Shown: positions 6,234-15,090, counted from the first letter of the stretch. The stretch: 23,444 nt of DNA from Candidatus Poseidoniaceae archaeon (GCA_022451835.1 JAKUNX010000011.1:1-23444); one strand, 5' to 3'. The notes: a model not told the origin generated them from the letters alone. Made by a program: numbers and translations.

Positions 6234-8726
6234 ATGGCGGGTGATTGTAACAGGAATTATGTTACATTTTTCGCTATTTTTGTGACTTTTTTATTTTTAT
6301 TTAATACCCCTTTAGTATCTGCAAGTGGGAGTGGAGTTACAATTGAATCAGAATCTATTAATTTGGTTGACTTTCAAACTACAGATGAAGCATATTTTGA
6401 ATTAGAATTCAATCTTTCCTCAACAGATGAAGGGACTGGAGTGAATTATGTTGGGCAAGTCTATTTTGAAGCCTCAGCCATAGATGGAAGCGTACTGATC
6501 AACTCAAGCATATCTTATGATTTAGTAGAGGGAGCGCAACAACAGATTTCATATAATTTCACATCATTAGATTATGGCTACACAATAATTTCTGTCGGCC
6601 TGACAGGTGACGTGGGTATTGAATCACAAAATAATCTGTCAAGTTTTCAAAGAACGATTCATAGATTGAATCCGCTAAATATTTCAATAGCGCCTGAATC
6701 ATCAATTATTTTGGAATCGATAGATTCTAATTCAGTATTAACTGGTAATTATTCCCTAAGTGATGGAGATTTTGTTCAGTTTCAAATCCCGATAATCAAC
6801 AGCGGAGATTACATGTGGACTGGAAGCGTTAATCTATCTTTAGACAACGGAATTACCTCAGAAGAGCAAACTTCAGAGCCATTTGACGTCGATGGAATGT
6901 CAACAAAAATCGTATATTTTAATTCTACAATACAAGTTTTTGAGGGGTTATTTTCGATATCAATAAGCCTAAATGGAACCTTAGATGATTACATTTTAGA
7001 CAACTTCCAAAATTTCACCGCCAGTGTTAATCCTCCACCGCTACCAATTTTAGAAACTTCAATAGTTTATGATGCTCAAAATTTAGTTTCAGGCGAGAAT
7101 TTAGATATCACTGTGGAAACTTACAACAATGGTACCGTTGATTTTTCAGGCGAAAAAACCTGTTTATTCGATCAAGAAGTAGTTTATAATTCAGCAATTA
7201 TTGTTCAATCTTCTTCTAATACAAATGTAGACTTTACTATTATTTTGAAACCTGGAGAGTTAGTATGTTATTTATCAGGTCAGAGAATCGACTCGTCATC
7301 AATCAATACTTCATCAGAGACATTTACAGTTGAATCAGCTTTATTCGAGTATGCTGGTAGTTTTACGCCTTCTACAACGGATGGGCCATGGCACGTGGGT
7401 GATGAATCTACATTCTCGTTGTTGGTAAGAAATACAGGTACAAAGCAAGGTAATGTTTCACTAAAAATGGAATCATCTGCAGGAAGTTATCAAGGTAGTA
7501 TGGTGACCTTAGGGCCAGATGAAGCTGGAGAAGTCACCATTACAGTCCCAATATTAGTTTCAGGCGCGGAACAGTTTAACTGGTCATTATATTCTACTGA
7601 TGGTGAAATTACTGATGGAATCTCTGGTGAAGTATCAATTCCCGTATCGGAAAGGCAAAGTTTTGCATTGTCAATATATGATGTTTCATGGACTATTGAG
7701 GATGGAGTTACTGCTAACTGGGTGGTAAATCTATCATCTGGAATAGACCGGGAAGTAAATGTGAAATTAGGATATGGTAGTAACTTAGATGATACGATTG
7801 TTTATGATGTCGACATGACCATTAGTTCAGGTTCATCAGGCGATGCTTTCAATTTTGGTTTTGTAGAAGCAGAGTATGTAATAATTAGAGTCCAAGAGAT
7901 AAACTGGACTGCAGAATCTTCATTCTCATCATTTACTAAATCCATACCTCAAGATAGGCCACAATACGCAATTAGTTTCAATTCACAATCTAATCCGAAT
8001 CGTCCAGTAGCAGGTGAAACTGCTAGTGTGACAGTGTTGTTGGAGAATAAAGGCACTGTTACAGGTGAAAGTGGAACTATTATTCTTTATGACAGAGATG
8101 GATTTAAACTGTCTGAATCAAGTACAACACCGATAACTGCAGGCTCATCTGATACAATTTCGTTTAGTTTTGCTTGGCCAGAGGGAGATGAAGTTAGTAT
8201 AAATTGCAAGTGGGATTATGGTAGTGATACACTGCAAATCAGCAACATATTCCTTTCAACAATTATCACAGAGGATTCATCAGATAATTTTTCTATTCCG
8301 TGGTCAGGAATATTGGGGGGATTGGCAGTTTCTTCTCTAATTGTTTTGACTATTCGAATCCGTGAGAACTCCAACAGGCAGCCAAAGAAGCAGAAGTCAG
8401 AGGTTAAAAGTCGCAAAAAAGAGTCTGTTAAATTATCCGATGTCAAGATTGAAATCGGTTGTCCAGTTTGTTCTAGGCAACTTCGAGTACCTGAAAACTA
8501 TCAAGGTTCTGTAAGGTGTCCTGATTGTTCACATAGTTTCGATGTTGGTTCAGAGATAGACGAGGAAGAGATTCAGGAAGAAGATGAGGTAATAGAGAAC
8601 AATAATGATGGAAAGGTTGAGATTTCTTGCCCTGAATGTTCCCAAAGTCTTCGAATCCCTGAATCATATGATGGCTCAGTTAGATGCCCATCATGTAAGA
8701 TGATTTTTAATTCAAAAGATGGTTAA
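6234..8726 (+). CDS. Secreted multi-domain (CARDB-like) surface protein with one membrane helix and two cytoplasmic zinc ribbons
   Basis: This 830-residue protein has a signal peptide (residues 1-31; hydrophobic core FFAIFVTFLFLF, likely cleavage after LVSA). Then come about six beta-rich Ig-like/CARDB-type repeats to about 680, with recurring phrases such as 'xxGExxxxxVxxxNxGT' at VSGENLDITVETYNNGT, VGDESTFSLLVRNTGT and VAGETASVTVLLENKGT. A membrane helix (about 692-712, ILGGLAVSSLIVLTI) is followed by a basic stop-transfer. The cytoplasmic end carries two near-identical MJ0042-like zinc ribbons: C743-x2-C746 with C762-x2-C765, and C799-x2-C802 with C818-x2-C821, separated by an acidic linker. 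Exterior binding domains joined to intracellular zinc ribbons suggest signal transfer or anchoring, but this is inference. The ATG at 6234 is the only in-frame start before the signal peptide. Confidence 0.8.
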   Translation: MAGDCNRNYVTFFAIFVTFLFLFNTPLVSASGSGVTIESESINLVDFQTTDEAYFELEFNLSSTDEGTGVNYVGQVYFEASAIDGSVLINSSISYDLVEGAQQQISYNFTSLDYGYTIISVGLTGDVGIESQNNLSSFQRTIHRLNPLNISIAPESSIILESIDSNSVLTGNYSLSDGDFVQFQIPIINSGDYMWTGSVNLSLDNGITSEEQTSEPFDVDGMSTKIVYFNSTIQVFEGLFSISISLNGTLDDYILDNFQNFTASVNPPPLPILETSIVYDAQNLVSGENLDITVETYNNGTVDFSGEKTCLFDQEVVYNSAIIVQSSSNTNVDFTIILKPGELVCYLSGQRIDSSSINTSSETFTVESALFEYAGSFTPSTTDGPWHVGDESTFSLLVRNTGTKQGNVSLKMESSAGSYQGSMVTLGPDEAGEVTITVPILVSGAEQFNWSLYSTDGEITDGISGEVSIPVSERQSFALSIYDVSWTIEDGVTANWVVNLSSGIDREVNVKLGYGSNLDDTIVYDVDMTISSGSSGDAFNFGFVEAEYVIIRVQEINWTAESSFSSFTKSIPQDRPQYAISFNSQSNPNRPVAGETASVTVLLENKGTVTGESGTIILYDRDGFKLSESSTTPITAGSSDTISFSFAWPEGDEVSINCKWDYGSDTLQISNIFLSTIITEDSSDNFSIPWSGILGGLAVSSLIVLTIRIRENSNRQPKKQKSEVKSRKKESVKLSDVKIEIGCPVCSRQLRVPENYQGSVRCPDCSHSFDVGSEIDEEEIQEEDEVIENNNDGKVEISCPECSQSLRIPESYDGSVRCPSCKMIFNSKDG

Positions 8727-8730
8727 CTTC

Positions 8731-8755
8731 AATAATATATAATATAAGGGTGATA
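8731..8755 (+). promoter_or_regulatory. TATA-like AT tract plus GGTGAT ribosome-binding site of the DtxR gene
   Basis: The 31-base spacer between the surface-protein stop and ATG 8758 holds an AT-only tract containing ATATATAATATAA, followed by GGGTGAT 3 bases before the ATG. The tract could be a TATA element, but it is only about 10-25 bases from the start codon, so a promoter role is tentative. The ribosome-binding site is clear. Confidence 0.4.
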
Positions 8756-8757
8756 AC

Positions 8758-9411
8758 ATGTCAGCAGGGCACTTTCAAGAATTCGAAGACGAGTATCTTG
8801 AGATGATGTATCAATTTTATGAAAAAGATTCTGATGCTAGAGTTAGGACAGGAGATTTAGCTGAGGCGCTTAGAGTAACTCCTGCTTCAACAACTGAAAT
8901 GGTGCAAAGACTCGCCTCCAAAGGTTACTTAGAATATATTCCATACAAAGGCTCTACTTTAACTGAGAAAGGATTGGTCTATGGGAAAAAAATGAAGCGA
9001 CGCCATCGATTAGCCGAAGTCCTACTACAGCATTTACCATTTGATGGAAATCAACATGAAACGGCTTGTAGATTAGAACATGCGATTGACGATGACCTAG
9101 AAGTTGCTCTTACCATATACCTCAATAATCCTAAAATCGATCCAAGTGGGACAACAATACCTACAATGTCTGAAGATATTGAATCAAGAGTAAATACTTC
9201 AAGTGAAGGTTTTAAAAATCTAAATCAACTTTCTAAAGGTGAATCTTCAACTATCAAAATTATAGCTGCTGGTAAATCAGACCTACATTTTTTGAACAAT
9301 TTGAATATTACAGTGGGGTCAGAGATTAAATCAATCGATGATGGCTCGTATCAGGTTGCTGACATGACTGTCCAAATTAGCAAAGAAATTGCTGATAGAA
9401 TAATTATCTGA
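8758..9411 (+). CDS. DtxR/MntR-family metal-dependent transcriptional regulator
   Basis: This 217-residue protein has the three-part DtxR layout. A winged helix lies at about residues 10-75 (TGDLAEALRVTPASTTEMVQ as the helix-turn-helix, then the wing YIPYKGSTLTEKG). The dimerisation and metal-binding helices span about 76-125, and a C-terminal FeoA/SH3-like domain about 155-217. The metal ligands are in place: H83, E87, H100, C104, E107 and H108 in RRHRLAE and HETACRLEH, with acidic residues near position 10. Such proteins repress metal uptake or related genes when Fe or Mn is bound. No transporter lies nearby, so the target genes are unknown. The start ATG has GGTGAT 3 bases upstream. Confidence 0.88.
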   Translation: MSAGHFQEFEDEYLEMMYQFYEKDSDARVRTGDLAEALRVTPASTTEMVQRLASKGYLEYIPYKGSTLTEKGLVYGKKMKRRHRLAEVLLQHLPFDGNQHETACRLEHAIDDDLEVALTIYLNNPKIDPSGTTIPTMSEDIESRVNTSSEGFKNLNQLSKGESSTIKIIAAGKSDLHFLNNLNITVGSEIKSIDDGSYQVADMTVQISKEIADRIII

Positions 9412-9422
9412 AAGTGTTAACG

Positions 9423-9440
9423 TTATAATTAAAATCATAA
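9423..9440. promoter_or_regulatory. Imperfect AT-rich inverted repeat, likely promoter region
   Basis: TTATAATT and AATCATAA flank an AA spacer (7 of 8 positions pair). The repeat lies about 20-38 bases before ATG 9461, where a TATA box is expected. It could also be an operator for the adjacent DtxR-type regulator, but it is not a recognisable DtxR consensus and AT-rich dyads arise easily by chance. Confidence 0.3.
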
Positions 9441-9460
9441 TTAACTAAAGGTGGCATAGT

Positions 9461-11053
9461 ATGACAGATGATATTCCTGATGAAGTAAATGAAAAAGAGG
9501 ATGAATCATCAGAGTCTTCAAATGAAAAGTCACAAAATGAGGATCATTCGACAATATCAGAAACTGTAAAGAATATTAGTTCTAAATCATTAAAGCAGAT
9601 AGCAAAATGGAATAATGAATCCTTTTTGTATGCTTTTGATAGACAATTAATATCCTTTGGAATTAGATTGCTGTTATTCTTGCCTGGGTTTGCAATTCTA
9701 GCATTCTTTGGTGCTTGGGCTTATGCTAATTCGTCGCCAAATTGGTGGGTAGATTTCATCGAACCAACAATCGGGCAGAGCTTTTCATCAATTCTAGTTG
9801 CTCTTGCTTTCGTAATTCTGCTTGGTTACATCCTTGCTCTCGCTTTGCACCGTCATAGGGTGAATTTAACGATTAAAGCATTTGAAAAAGAGGTCAAATC
9901 AGCGCAATCAAAGCACTTTTCAATTAAATCATTACATGGTTATGAGCCATTAGAAGAATCAATCAAACGGTCTGTAACTAAACATTTCTTCTCTCTAATG
10001 TGCGCATTATTGGCAATTTTATCCCTTTCAGCAATCGCATTTTATGGCATTCAAACCGATATGGGTAAGAATTTCTTAGCACTGTCGTTTTCTTTGACAA
10101 TCCTGTCCACAGGACAGCATATTTCAACTAGGTCATCTAATTTCAATATGGCTGAGAGGACTGGTTTGTTAAATGCATATAACTCTCCGATTCATCCTTC
10201 AACCCTTGGCATGGTGTTCTCAGATTTGGTTAAGTCTCAGTTAGACCCATTGTTGAAATCAGAGTATGAACACTTTGTTGGAGAATTAGAGTCTCATGTG
10301 AAGCGTGGAGTTGACCCAAGATTTGCTAGAGAGAAAATGATGATGACTCTTTACAAGCACTCCCAAGGTCTTGATTTGTCATCAGTCGATACAGAATTTG
10401 GTGAAATTTTTACCAAAGCCGGAGTTGAATTTGTCAGAAGTCATGAAGTTTTTACAATTGAAGAATGGTTGGTTATAATTGATCATTTACAAGATCGCTG
10501 TCCTGCGTTTTTCCGAATGATTGGTAGGATTGAGGAAGATTTGGCTTCGGGCCGGAAATCGATTAAGGATGACATAATTTTTGAGGTAGATATGGAGAAT
10601 GTAGTGCATGGAAAGGCAAATTTATTCACCTACATGCACAATCTTTCAAATGAGTCAAGAACCGTTGTTCTAAGAGTACAGTCGCCTGATTTTAGACCTC
10701 ACGACTTAGCTTTGACATATTTGCTTGAACCTGGAGAAGAAAAAATTTGGCCAGATTCAGGTGTGCCGCTTTCCCAATCTGGAAATCAAGATATTCTTGC
10801 AATAATGTCCGCTTTGCTTAGAGACGGTACGGTCGCTTGGCAAACATTACTTCCAGAAAGATTCGGCGAGGCTACAGTTAGCGTTAGGCTTGAGGAAGTC
10901 AGTGGGGAACTTCTTACTGGTTCACAGATGAATGTAAGAATAAGGTCGGTTTTCAAAGAAAAGATAAGGTCAGCATCATCTACGGTGTTCAATGTGATTG
11001 GAATTATCGGTACAATAATTTCCTCATCATTATTGACTTATATCATTGTTTGA
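9461..11053 (+). CDS. Multi-pass membrane protein of unknown function with acidic N-terminus
   Basis: I do not recognise this 530-residue protein. Residues 1-40 are acidic and serine-rich, likely disordered. Probable membrane helices are at about 64-88, 107-130, 176-196, 203-220 and at the extreme C-terminus (508-530, VIGIIGTIISSSLLTYIIV). Between the fourth and last helices lies a soluble region of about 285 residues. Its first half is helical, and its second half is a beta-rich domain (about 365-490) with strands such as RTVVLRVQSPDF and EATVSVRLEEV. The C-terminal helix would hold this domain at the membrane like a tail anchor. AGGTGG lies 9 bases before ATG 9461, supporting the start. It follows the DtxR gene on the same strand with a possible promoter of its own. 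Confidence 0.75.
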   Translation: MTDDIPDEVNEKEDESSESSNEKSQNEDHSTISETVKNISSKSLKQIAKWNNESFLYAFDRQLISFGIRLLLFLPGFAILAFFGAWAYANSSPNWWVDFIEPTIGQSFSSILVALAFVILLGYILALALHRHRVNLTIKAFEKEVKSAQSKHFSIKSLHGYEPLEESIKRSVTKHFFSLMCALLAILSLSAIAFYGIQTDMGKNFLALSFSLTILSTGQHISTRSSNFNMAERTGLLNAYNSPIHPSTLGMVFSDLVKSQLDPLLKSEYEHFVGELESHVKRGVDPRFAREKMMMTLYKHSQGLDLSSVDTEFGEIFTKAGVEFVRSHEVFTIEEWLVIIDHLQDRCPAFFRMIGRIEEDLASGRKSIKDDIIFEVDMENVVHGKANLFTYMHNLSNESRTVVLRVQSPDFRPHDLALTYLLEPGEEKIWPDSGVPLSQSGNQDILAIMSALLRDGTVAWQTLLPERFGEATVSVRLEEVSGELLTGSQMNVRIRSVFKEKIRSASSTVFNVIGIIGTIISSSLLTYIIV

Positions 11054-11106
11054 TGCTGGTTTTACAGCAAGCCATAATTTGAAATGGTAAACCTATACCA
11101 CCAACC

Positions 11107-12111
11107 ATGCGCGGTAGACTGAATGAGGCCGATGAGAGGCCAGATGCAGACTTACGTGAAAGACTTCATGCAATGGAAACAAAAGTTCGTAAGATGCGTG
11201 AAACAAGAAACAATTTCAATGCCCAAGCAAAGGTTTCTGCTGAGAAAAGAAATTCCGTTCAAGGCCAATACAAAGAGCACCGTGAGAAAATCGAATTACT
11301 AGTTACTGAAGTAAGGGCAATGCGAGCCGAGATTAAATCTTTCAAAGAAAAGCGTAATACTATTCAAAGTCAAATGAGAGATTTGATTTCTCAGATTAAG
11401 GGTAAGAGAAAAGATCACAATAACAAGCGTTCTGCAACAGCAGAATATGCTGACTTAAAACAACAAGTAGATGCACTAGAGAAGAAATTCGAGACAACTT
11501 CAGTTGGTATAAATAAAGAAAAGGAAATGGTCAAGAAAATCAAAGAATTTTCGAAGCGAATCGAAGAACTAGAACCAGAAGTAACCAAATTCAAAATGGT
11601 TGAAGTTGACATGTCAGATATTGACGTGGCGATTAAGACTCTCAAGGTTGAAGCAGATGCAGCCCATAATGAAATGATACAAGCTGTTGAGCGACTCAAC
11701 GCTAAGACTCCCGAAGTAGATGAAGCATTTGCTCACCGTGATTTCCTTAAGTCAGAAGGTGACAGATTCCACTTAGAGTTTGTTGAACTAAAGGAAAAAG
11801 CCAATGAAGTCCATGCTAAAATAGATGAATTGATGGTTGATGTTAACAAAGCCAGAGATGAGTTGAAATCGGTAAGGGAAGAGAGAAAGTCTTGGTTAAC
11901 CGACCACAATGCAGCAGTTGCTCAAGAAATGCAAACAGGTGCGCAGTCGGAGAAGGTTGCAGAGAACTTAGCACAGTCCTTGCTTTCTAATGGTAGCATA
12001 ACATTTGGTGGCTTAAGTGGAGAAGATTTTGTCAGCAAAGGTAAGTCGAAGAAATCTGAAAAGAAAAAGAACATGCGAAGAATCGATGTTAACGCAACAA
12101 GACGAAGATAA
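11107..12111 (+). CDS. COG1340-like archaeal coiled-coil protein
   Basis: This 334-residue protein is almost wholly coiled coil (about 15-125, then 128-280), with typical K/E/R heptads and no membrane segment. Like the protein at 1551-2420, it starts with a segment of the type KVRKMRETRNNFNAQAK, resembling KATKFRETRDEWNKKSK there, so the two are probably paralogues. Near the C-terminus NLAQSLLSNGSITFGGLS occupies the position of the helix-G-x-LS-helix tail seen in the other coiled-coil proteins, followed by a very basic end (KSKKSEKKKNMRR, TRRR). It is 9 bases upstream of a nucleotide-sugar pyrophosphorylase gene, probably in one operon. Function is unknown; a structural or SMC-like scaffold role is only inferred. 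Confidence 0.75.
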   Translation: MRGRLNEADERPDADLRERLHAMETKVRKMRETRNNFNAQAKVSAEKRNSVQGQYKEHREKIELLVTEVRAMRAEIKSFKEKRNTIQSQMRDLISQIKGKRKDHNNKRSATAEYADLKQQVDALEKKFETTSVGINKEKEMVKKIKEFSKRIEELEPEVTKFKMVEVDMSDIDVAIKTLKVEADAAHNEMIQAVERLNAKTPEVDEAFAHRDFLKSEGDRFHLEFVELKEKANEVHAKIDELMVDVNKARDELKSVREERKSWLTDHNAAVAQEMQTGAQSEKVAENLAQSLLSNGSITFGGLSGEDFVSKGKSKKSEKKKNMRRIDVNATRRR

Positions 12112-12120
12112 GGTGTGCCC

Positions 12121-13182
12121 ATGCTTGGCATAATTATGGCTGGTGGGAAAGGCACAAGGCTATACCCACTCACTGAAAACAAACCTAAACCATTGGTAAA
12201 TGTATTAGGTATGCCAGTAATTGATTACGTTAAAAATGCGCTAATCAAAACCGGGGTCAATGAAATTATAGTTACCACTGGATACAAAGGTCAGGGGTTA
12301 CAAAATCTCGTTAATACTTGGGATATGAATCTACAAGCAGTTTGCTCGGTAAATCAAGAAAGTACTCCCATGGGTACTGCAGGCAGCGTTAAATTACTCG
12401 AGGATAAACTAACTCAAACCTTTATTGTCGCTTCAGGAGATGCAATTTTGTCATCTGACCTTTCACTGATAATTGATGCTCACAAGACATCAAAGGCCAA
12501 GGTTACTATGGCTTTATGGGAAGTAGATGATCCAACTCAGTTCGGCATTGTTGGTTTGTCAGAAACTCAGGGTGGAGAAGTAGATGGTTCATTAAACAAG
12601 GGTTACATAAGTAAATTCTTAGAAAAACCAAAACAAGAAGAAGCATTCAGTAATGTAATAAATGCAGGATTATACATAATCGAACCAGAAGTAATGAAAT
12701 ATATTCCTAAAGATACCAAGTATGACTTTAGTAAAGAATTATTTCCGCAATTATTGAAACTTGGTTATCCATTATTTGGTATTAAATTAAATGGAGTTTG
12801 GTTTGATGTGGGAACTCCAAAAGAATTGATTAAAGCTCAAAATCACTTAGTTAAAAATTCCAAAATATTACCATTTGATTTACCAGATGGCCATTTGACG
12901 CCAGAATTAGGATATATAATCGGTAATTCAAAATCAGCATCGCCTATATTTGCCACAGTAGTATGCGAAGACTCCATTGTCGGTAAAAATTCAAATCTTG
13001 TAGACAGTTTAGTTATGAATGGTTCCAAAATTGGTGATAATTGTAAGATTATAGAATCAATTATTGGTGAAGATGTAACTATCGGAGATAGTTGTGAATT
13101 GTTTAATTGTGTAATCGGTGATAATGTAATAGTCGAAACAGGTACAATACTAACTGATCAAAAAGTATCATTACCAAAATAG
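12121..13182 (+). CDS. NDP-sugar pyrophosphorylase (sugar-1-phosphate nucleotidyltransferase) with left-handed beta-helix tail
   Basis: The enzyme couples an NTP and a sugar 1-phosphate to give an NDP-sugar and pyrophosphate, feeding glycan or S-layer glycosylation. The 353-residue protein has the GT-A-type nucleotide-binding signature IIMAGGKGTRLYPLT (4-18) followed by KPKPLV, the metal/substrate region ASGDAIL, the EKP motif (FLEKPK), and VWFDVGTP near the end of the catalytic domain. From about residue 275 there are hexapeptide repeats (IVGKNS, IGDNCKI, IGEDVTI, IGDNVIV) typical of a left-handed beta-helix. This layout matches archaeal mannose-1-phosphate guanylyltransferase and glucose-1-phosphate thymidylyl/uridylyltransferase homologues, and the sugar cannot be told from sequence alone. 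The frame starts at GTG 12115, but that GTG belongs to the AAGGTG ribosome-binding site of ATG 12121. Confidence 0.85.
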   Translation: MLGIIMAGGKGTRLYPLTENKPKPLVNVLGMPVIDYVKNALIKTGVNEIIVTTGYKGQGLQNLVNTWDMNLQAVCSVNQESTPMGTAGSVKLLEDKLTQTFIVASGDAILSSDLSLIIDAHKTSKAKVTMALWEVDDPTQFGIVGLSETQGGEVDGSLNKGYISKFLEKPKQEEAFSNVINAGLYIIEPEVMKYIPKDTKYDFSKELFPQLLKLGYPLFGIKLNGVWFDVGTPKELIKAQNHLVKNSKILPFDLPDGHLTPELGYIIGNSKSASPIFATVVCEDSIVGKNSNLVDSLVMNGSKIGDNCKIIESIIGEDVTIGDSCELFNCVIGDNVIVETGTILTDQKVSLPK

Positions 13183-13197
13183 TTGTAGTCTAGAATC

Positions 13198-13216
13198 ATT
13201 AAACGAACTGTTTAAT
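13198..13216. terminator. Hairpin between convergent genes
   Basis: ATTAAAC and GTTTAAT form 7-bp perfect arms around a GAACT loop, filling most of the 34-base gap between the convergent pyrophosphorylase and pdxS genes. A bidirectional terminator role is inferred from position. It resembles in style the hairpin at 317-338. Confidence 0.45.
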
Positions 13217-14209
13217 TTACCAACCACGCTGATCCAAGCGAATTTCTAGAGTTTCTAATTCATCCCCTTTCATTGGATCGCCTTCAGTCATAGCCATTGC
13301 TTCAGCGACCTTGGCGCCATCATCATAATGATGAGTTGCAAGAACTATTGCATCTGCCATAGTTTTAGGGTCTTCAGATTTGAAAATTCCAGAACCAACG
13401 AAGATACCATCCAGACCCATTCTCATCATCAAGGATGCATCTGCTGGAGTGGCAATGCCACCTGCAGAAAAGGTAACTACAGGTAATCTCTGATATTCTT
13501 TAACCTCATTTAGTATTTCTACCACTTCACTGTGCATGTCGTTATCAATTGGTCCAAAGGGAGTCATATCATATGTTCCTGGTAGAGAAGACTTGTCTGC
13601 TAAGACTCTGTAGCGTGAGATAATTGAATCAGCAGCTATTGACAATTTTTCATCATCCAAATTTTGCAGTTGCTTGATTTCTTGGTCAATTATTCTAGCA
13701 TGGGTGACAGCCGCAACTACATTGCCAGTACCTGCTTCACCCTTTGTTCTAATCATAGCTGCGCCCTCATATATTCTACGAACTGCTTCAGATAATTCGG
13801 TTGCTCCACAAACAAATGGTATCTCAAAATCTTTTTTGTTGATGTGGAAGAATGGATCTGCTGGAGTTAGTACTTCTGATTCATCAATCATATCGACTCC
13901 CATGGATTCTAAAACCCTAGATTCACCTTCATGACCGATTCTAGATTTAGCCATAACTGGAATTGAGGTACAGTCAAGGATTCCTTGAATCATGTCTGGG
14001 TGGCTCATTCTAGCGACTCCACCTTGTTTTCTAATATCAGCAGGGACTCTTTCGAGTGCCATTACTGCAACTGCTCCAGCATCTTCAGCCACAGCAGCCT
14101 GTTCAGGGTTTACAACGTCCATAATGACACCACCTTGTTGCATTCTAGCAAGACCTCTTTTCAGTAACTCGCTACCGCTACGCAATTGATTAAAATCTAA
14201 GTCAGCCAT
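13217..14209 (-). CDS. pdxS: PdxS, pyridoxal 5'-phosphate synthase lyase subunit
   Basis: PdxS condenses ribose 5-phosphate, glyceraldehyde 3-phosphate and ammonia into pyridoxal 5'-phosphate; the ammonia comes from the glutaminase PdxT, which is not in this window. The 330-residue protein is a full-length TIM barrel. Key residues are in place: D31 in GGVIMDVVNPEQA, the first catalytic lysine K88 in IPVMAKSRIGH, and the second K156 in MIRTKGEAGTGN. The phosphate-binding region FSAGGIATPADASLMM and GLDGIFVGSGIF is also intact. AGGAG lies 8 bases before ATG 14209 in the 17-base gap behind the ferredoxin gene, so the two are probably cotranscribed. The function is as sure as sequence allows. Confidence 0.95.
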   Translation of the reverse strand: MADLDFNQLRSGSELLKRGLARMQQGGVIMDVVNPEQAAVAEDAGAVAVMALERVPADIRKQGGVARMSHPDMIQGILDCTSIPVMAKSRIGHEGESRVLESMGVDMIDESEVLTPADPFFHINKKDFEIPFVCGATELSEAVRRIYEGAAMIRTKGEAGTGNVVAAVTHARIIDQEIKQLQNLDDEKLSIAADSIISRYRVLADKSSLPGTYDMTPFGPIDNDMHSEVVEILNEVKEYQRLPVVTFSAGGIATPADASLMMRMGLDGIFVGSGIFKSEDPKTMADAIVLATHHYDDGAKVAEAMAMTEGDPMKGDELETLEIRLDQRGW

Positions 14210-14226
14210 AGAAAAAACTCCTAGTA

Positions 14227-14502
14227 TTAGTCTGCAAGAACGGGCGAATCACCTTCAGCAATTTCAGCATCGACTGATTCTTCAGCATTTCTTTCAATCC
14301 ATTCCTCTTCTTCGTCAGGTACGTCTGTATCGGCGAAGATAGCATCTACTGGGCACTCAGGTATGCATGCACCGCAATCTATGCATTCATCTGGGTCGAT
14401 TACTAGATAAGTTTCAGCTTCTCTAAACGCGTCAACAGGGCATACTGCAACACATTCCTGATACTTGTGGTCAACGCATGTGGATGTTACAACGTGTGTC
14501 AT
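14227..14502 (-). CDS. 7Fe-type (3Fe-4S/4Fe-4S) ferredoxin
   Basis: This 91-residue soluble electron carrier has its cysteines at C9, C17, C21, C40, C43, C46 and C50. The spacing matches Azotobacter FdI-type ferredoxins: C9, C17 and C50 would hold a 3Fe-4S cluster, and C21, C40, C43 and C46 a 4Fe-4S cluster. The position that carries an extra Cys in classical 8Fe ferredoxins is His12 here (CVDHKYQEC), which fits a 3Fe-4S rather than a 4Fe-4S site. The tail after residue 58 is strongly acidic, as in FdI relatives. The start ATG has GAGGAG 5 bases upstream. It lies between a COG1325 gene (79 bases upstream) and pdxS. The partner redox enzyme is unknown. Confidence 0.9.
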   Translation of the reverse strand: MTHVVTSTCVDHKYQECVAVCPVDAFREAETYLVIDPDECIDCGACIPECPVDAIFADTDVPDEEEEWIERNAEESVDAEIAEGDSPVLAD

Positions 14503-14581
14503 GTTTACTCCTCAAACACCCGACACGCTTAGAATACTTAACCTCTTGTGATTTACCTTAAAATTAAAAATCAATTTTTGA

Positions 14582-15001
14582 TCAATTTAAACCTAAAAAA
14601 TTAGTTATCTGTTCAATAGCATTTTGACCAGGATATGCCTCAATTTTAATCAAACATTTGACGGTTTTTTCATCTGCTTCTGCGAGGTTAATTTCACCAC
14701 TTATCAAAGAATCGAGGCAAATGCGAAAGTGAAGATTATTGCTGTCATCTATTCTATCTGCAAGATTTTCAGAAATCTTCAACAAATCAGCCTGCTTAAG
14801 TTTGTCAACAAATGATTTTATGTCCCTATTTTTGGAAATATGTGTTGTTAAGAGATTTATTTCTGATCCATGATAGGAAGTTGTTTTGTCAACCGAAAGT
14901 AATTCTTCATCACCACATAGCCATGTCATGGCATCAACAATTGCAGCCAGATTATCTATTCCACTGGATGCTGTACGACAATTGATGTGGTGTATGGCCA
15001 T
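14582..15001 (-). CDS. COG1325 / DUF54 archaeal RNA-binding protein
   Basis: The 139-residue protein resembles the small archaeal RNA-binding family often annotated as a predicted exosome-associated protein. It starts with a strand IHHINCRTASSG, then a helix over LAAIVDAMTWLCGDEE. The family hallmark YHGSEINLLTTHISKNRDI (about 43-61) corresponds to the usual GhhGN-I-ill-x-ri-kk-x-ei segment and is followed by a helix SFVDKLKQ; the C-terminus has LHFRICLDSL and VKCLIKIEAYPG. It is divergent from the eS1 gene, a neighbour it also has in other archaea. No Shine-Dalgarno precedes the ATG, so the mRNA may be leaderless. Family assignment is likely; the exact RNA target is unknown. Confidence 0.7.
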   Translation of the reverse strand: MAIHHINCRTASSGIDNLAAIVDAMTWLCGDEELLSVDKTTSYHGSEINLLTTHISKNRDIKSFVDKLKQADLLKISENLADRIDDSNNLHFRICLDSLISGEINLAEADEKTVKCLIKIEAYPGQNAIEQITNFLGLN

Positions 15002-15090
15002 GATGATTGGATCGGTTAGTTATTGATGAGTTTTGTTGATTATGGTATTTGATTTGTTGTGGTTTGCAATAGTCTCTTTCAAATAGGGGA

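Noticed and set aside
9423..9440. AT-rich inverted repeat as an operator for the adjacent DtxR regulator
   Set aside because: One mismatch in AT-only arms is easily produced by chance and no second copy with the same sequence is seen before the regulator's own gene, so I list it only as a possible promoter region.
11054..11069. TGCTG-GTTTTA-CAGCA as a terminator after the membrane-protein gene
   Set aside because: The stem has only five pairs and no following T-tract.
15001..15060. C/D-box-like sequences (ATGATGA, TTGATGA) suggesting a small guide RNA
   Set aside because: No D or D' box (CTGA) lies at the required spacing, and the first motif overlaps the start of the COG1325 gene.
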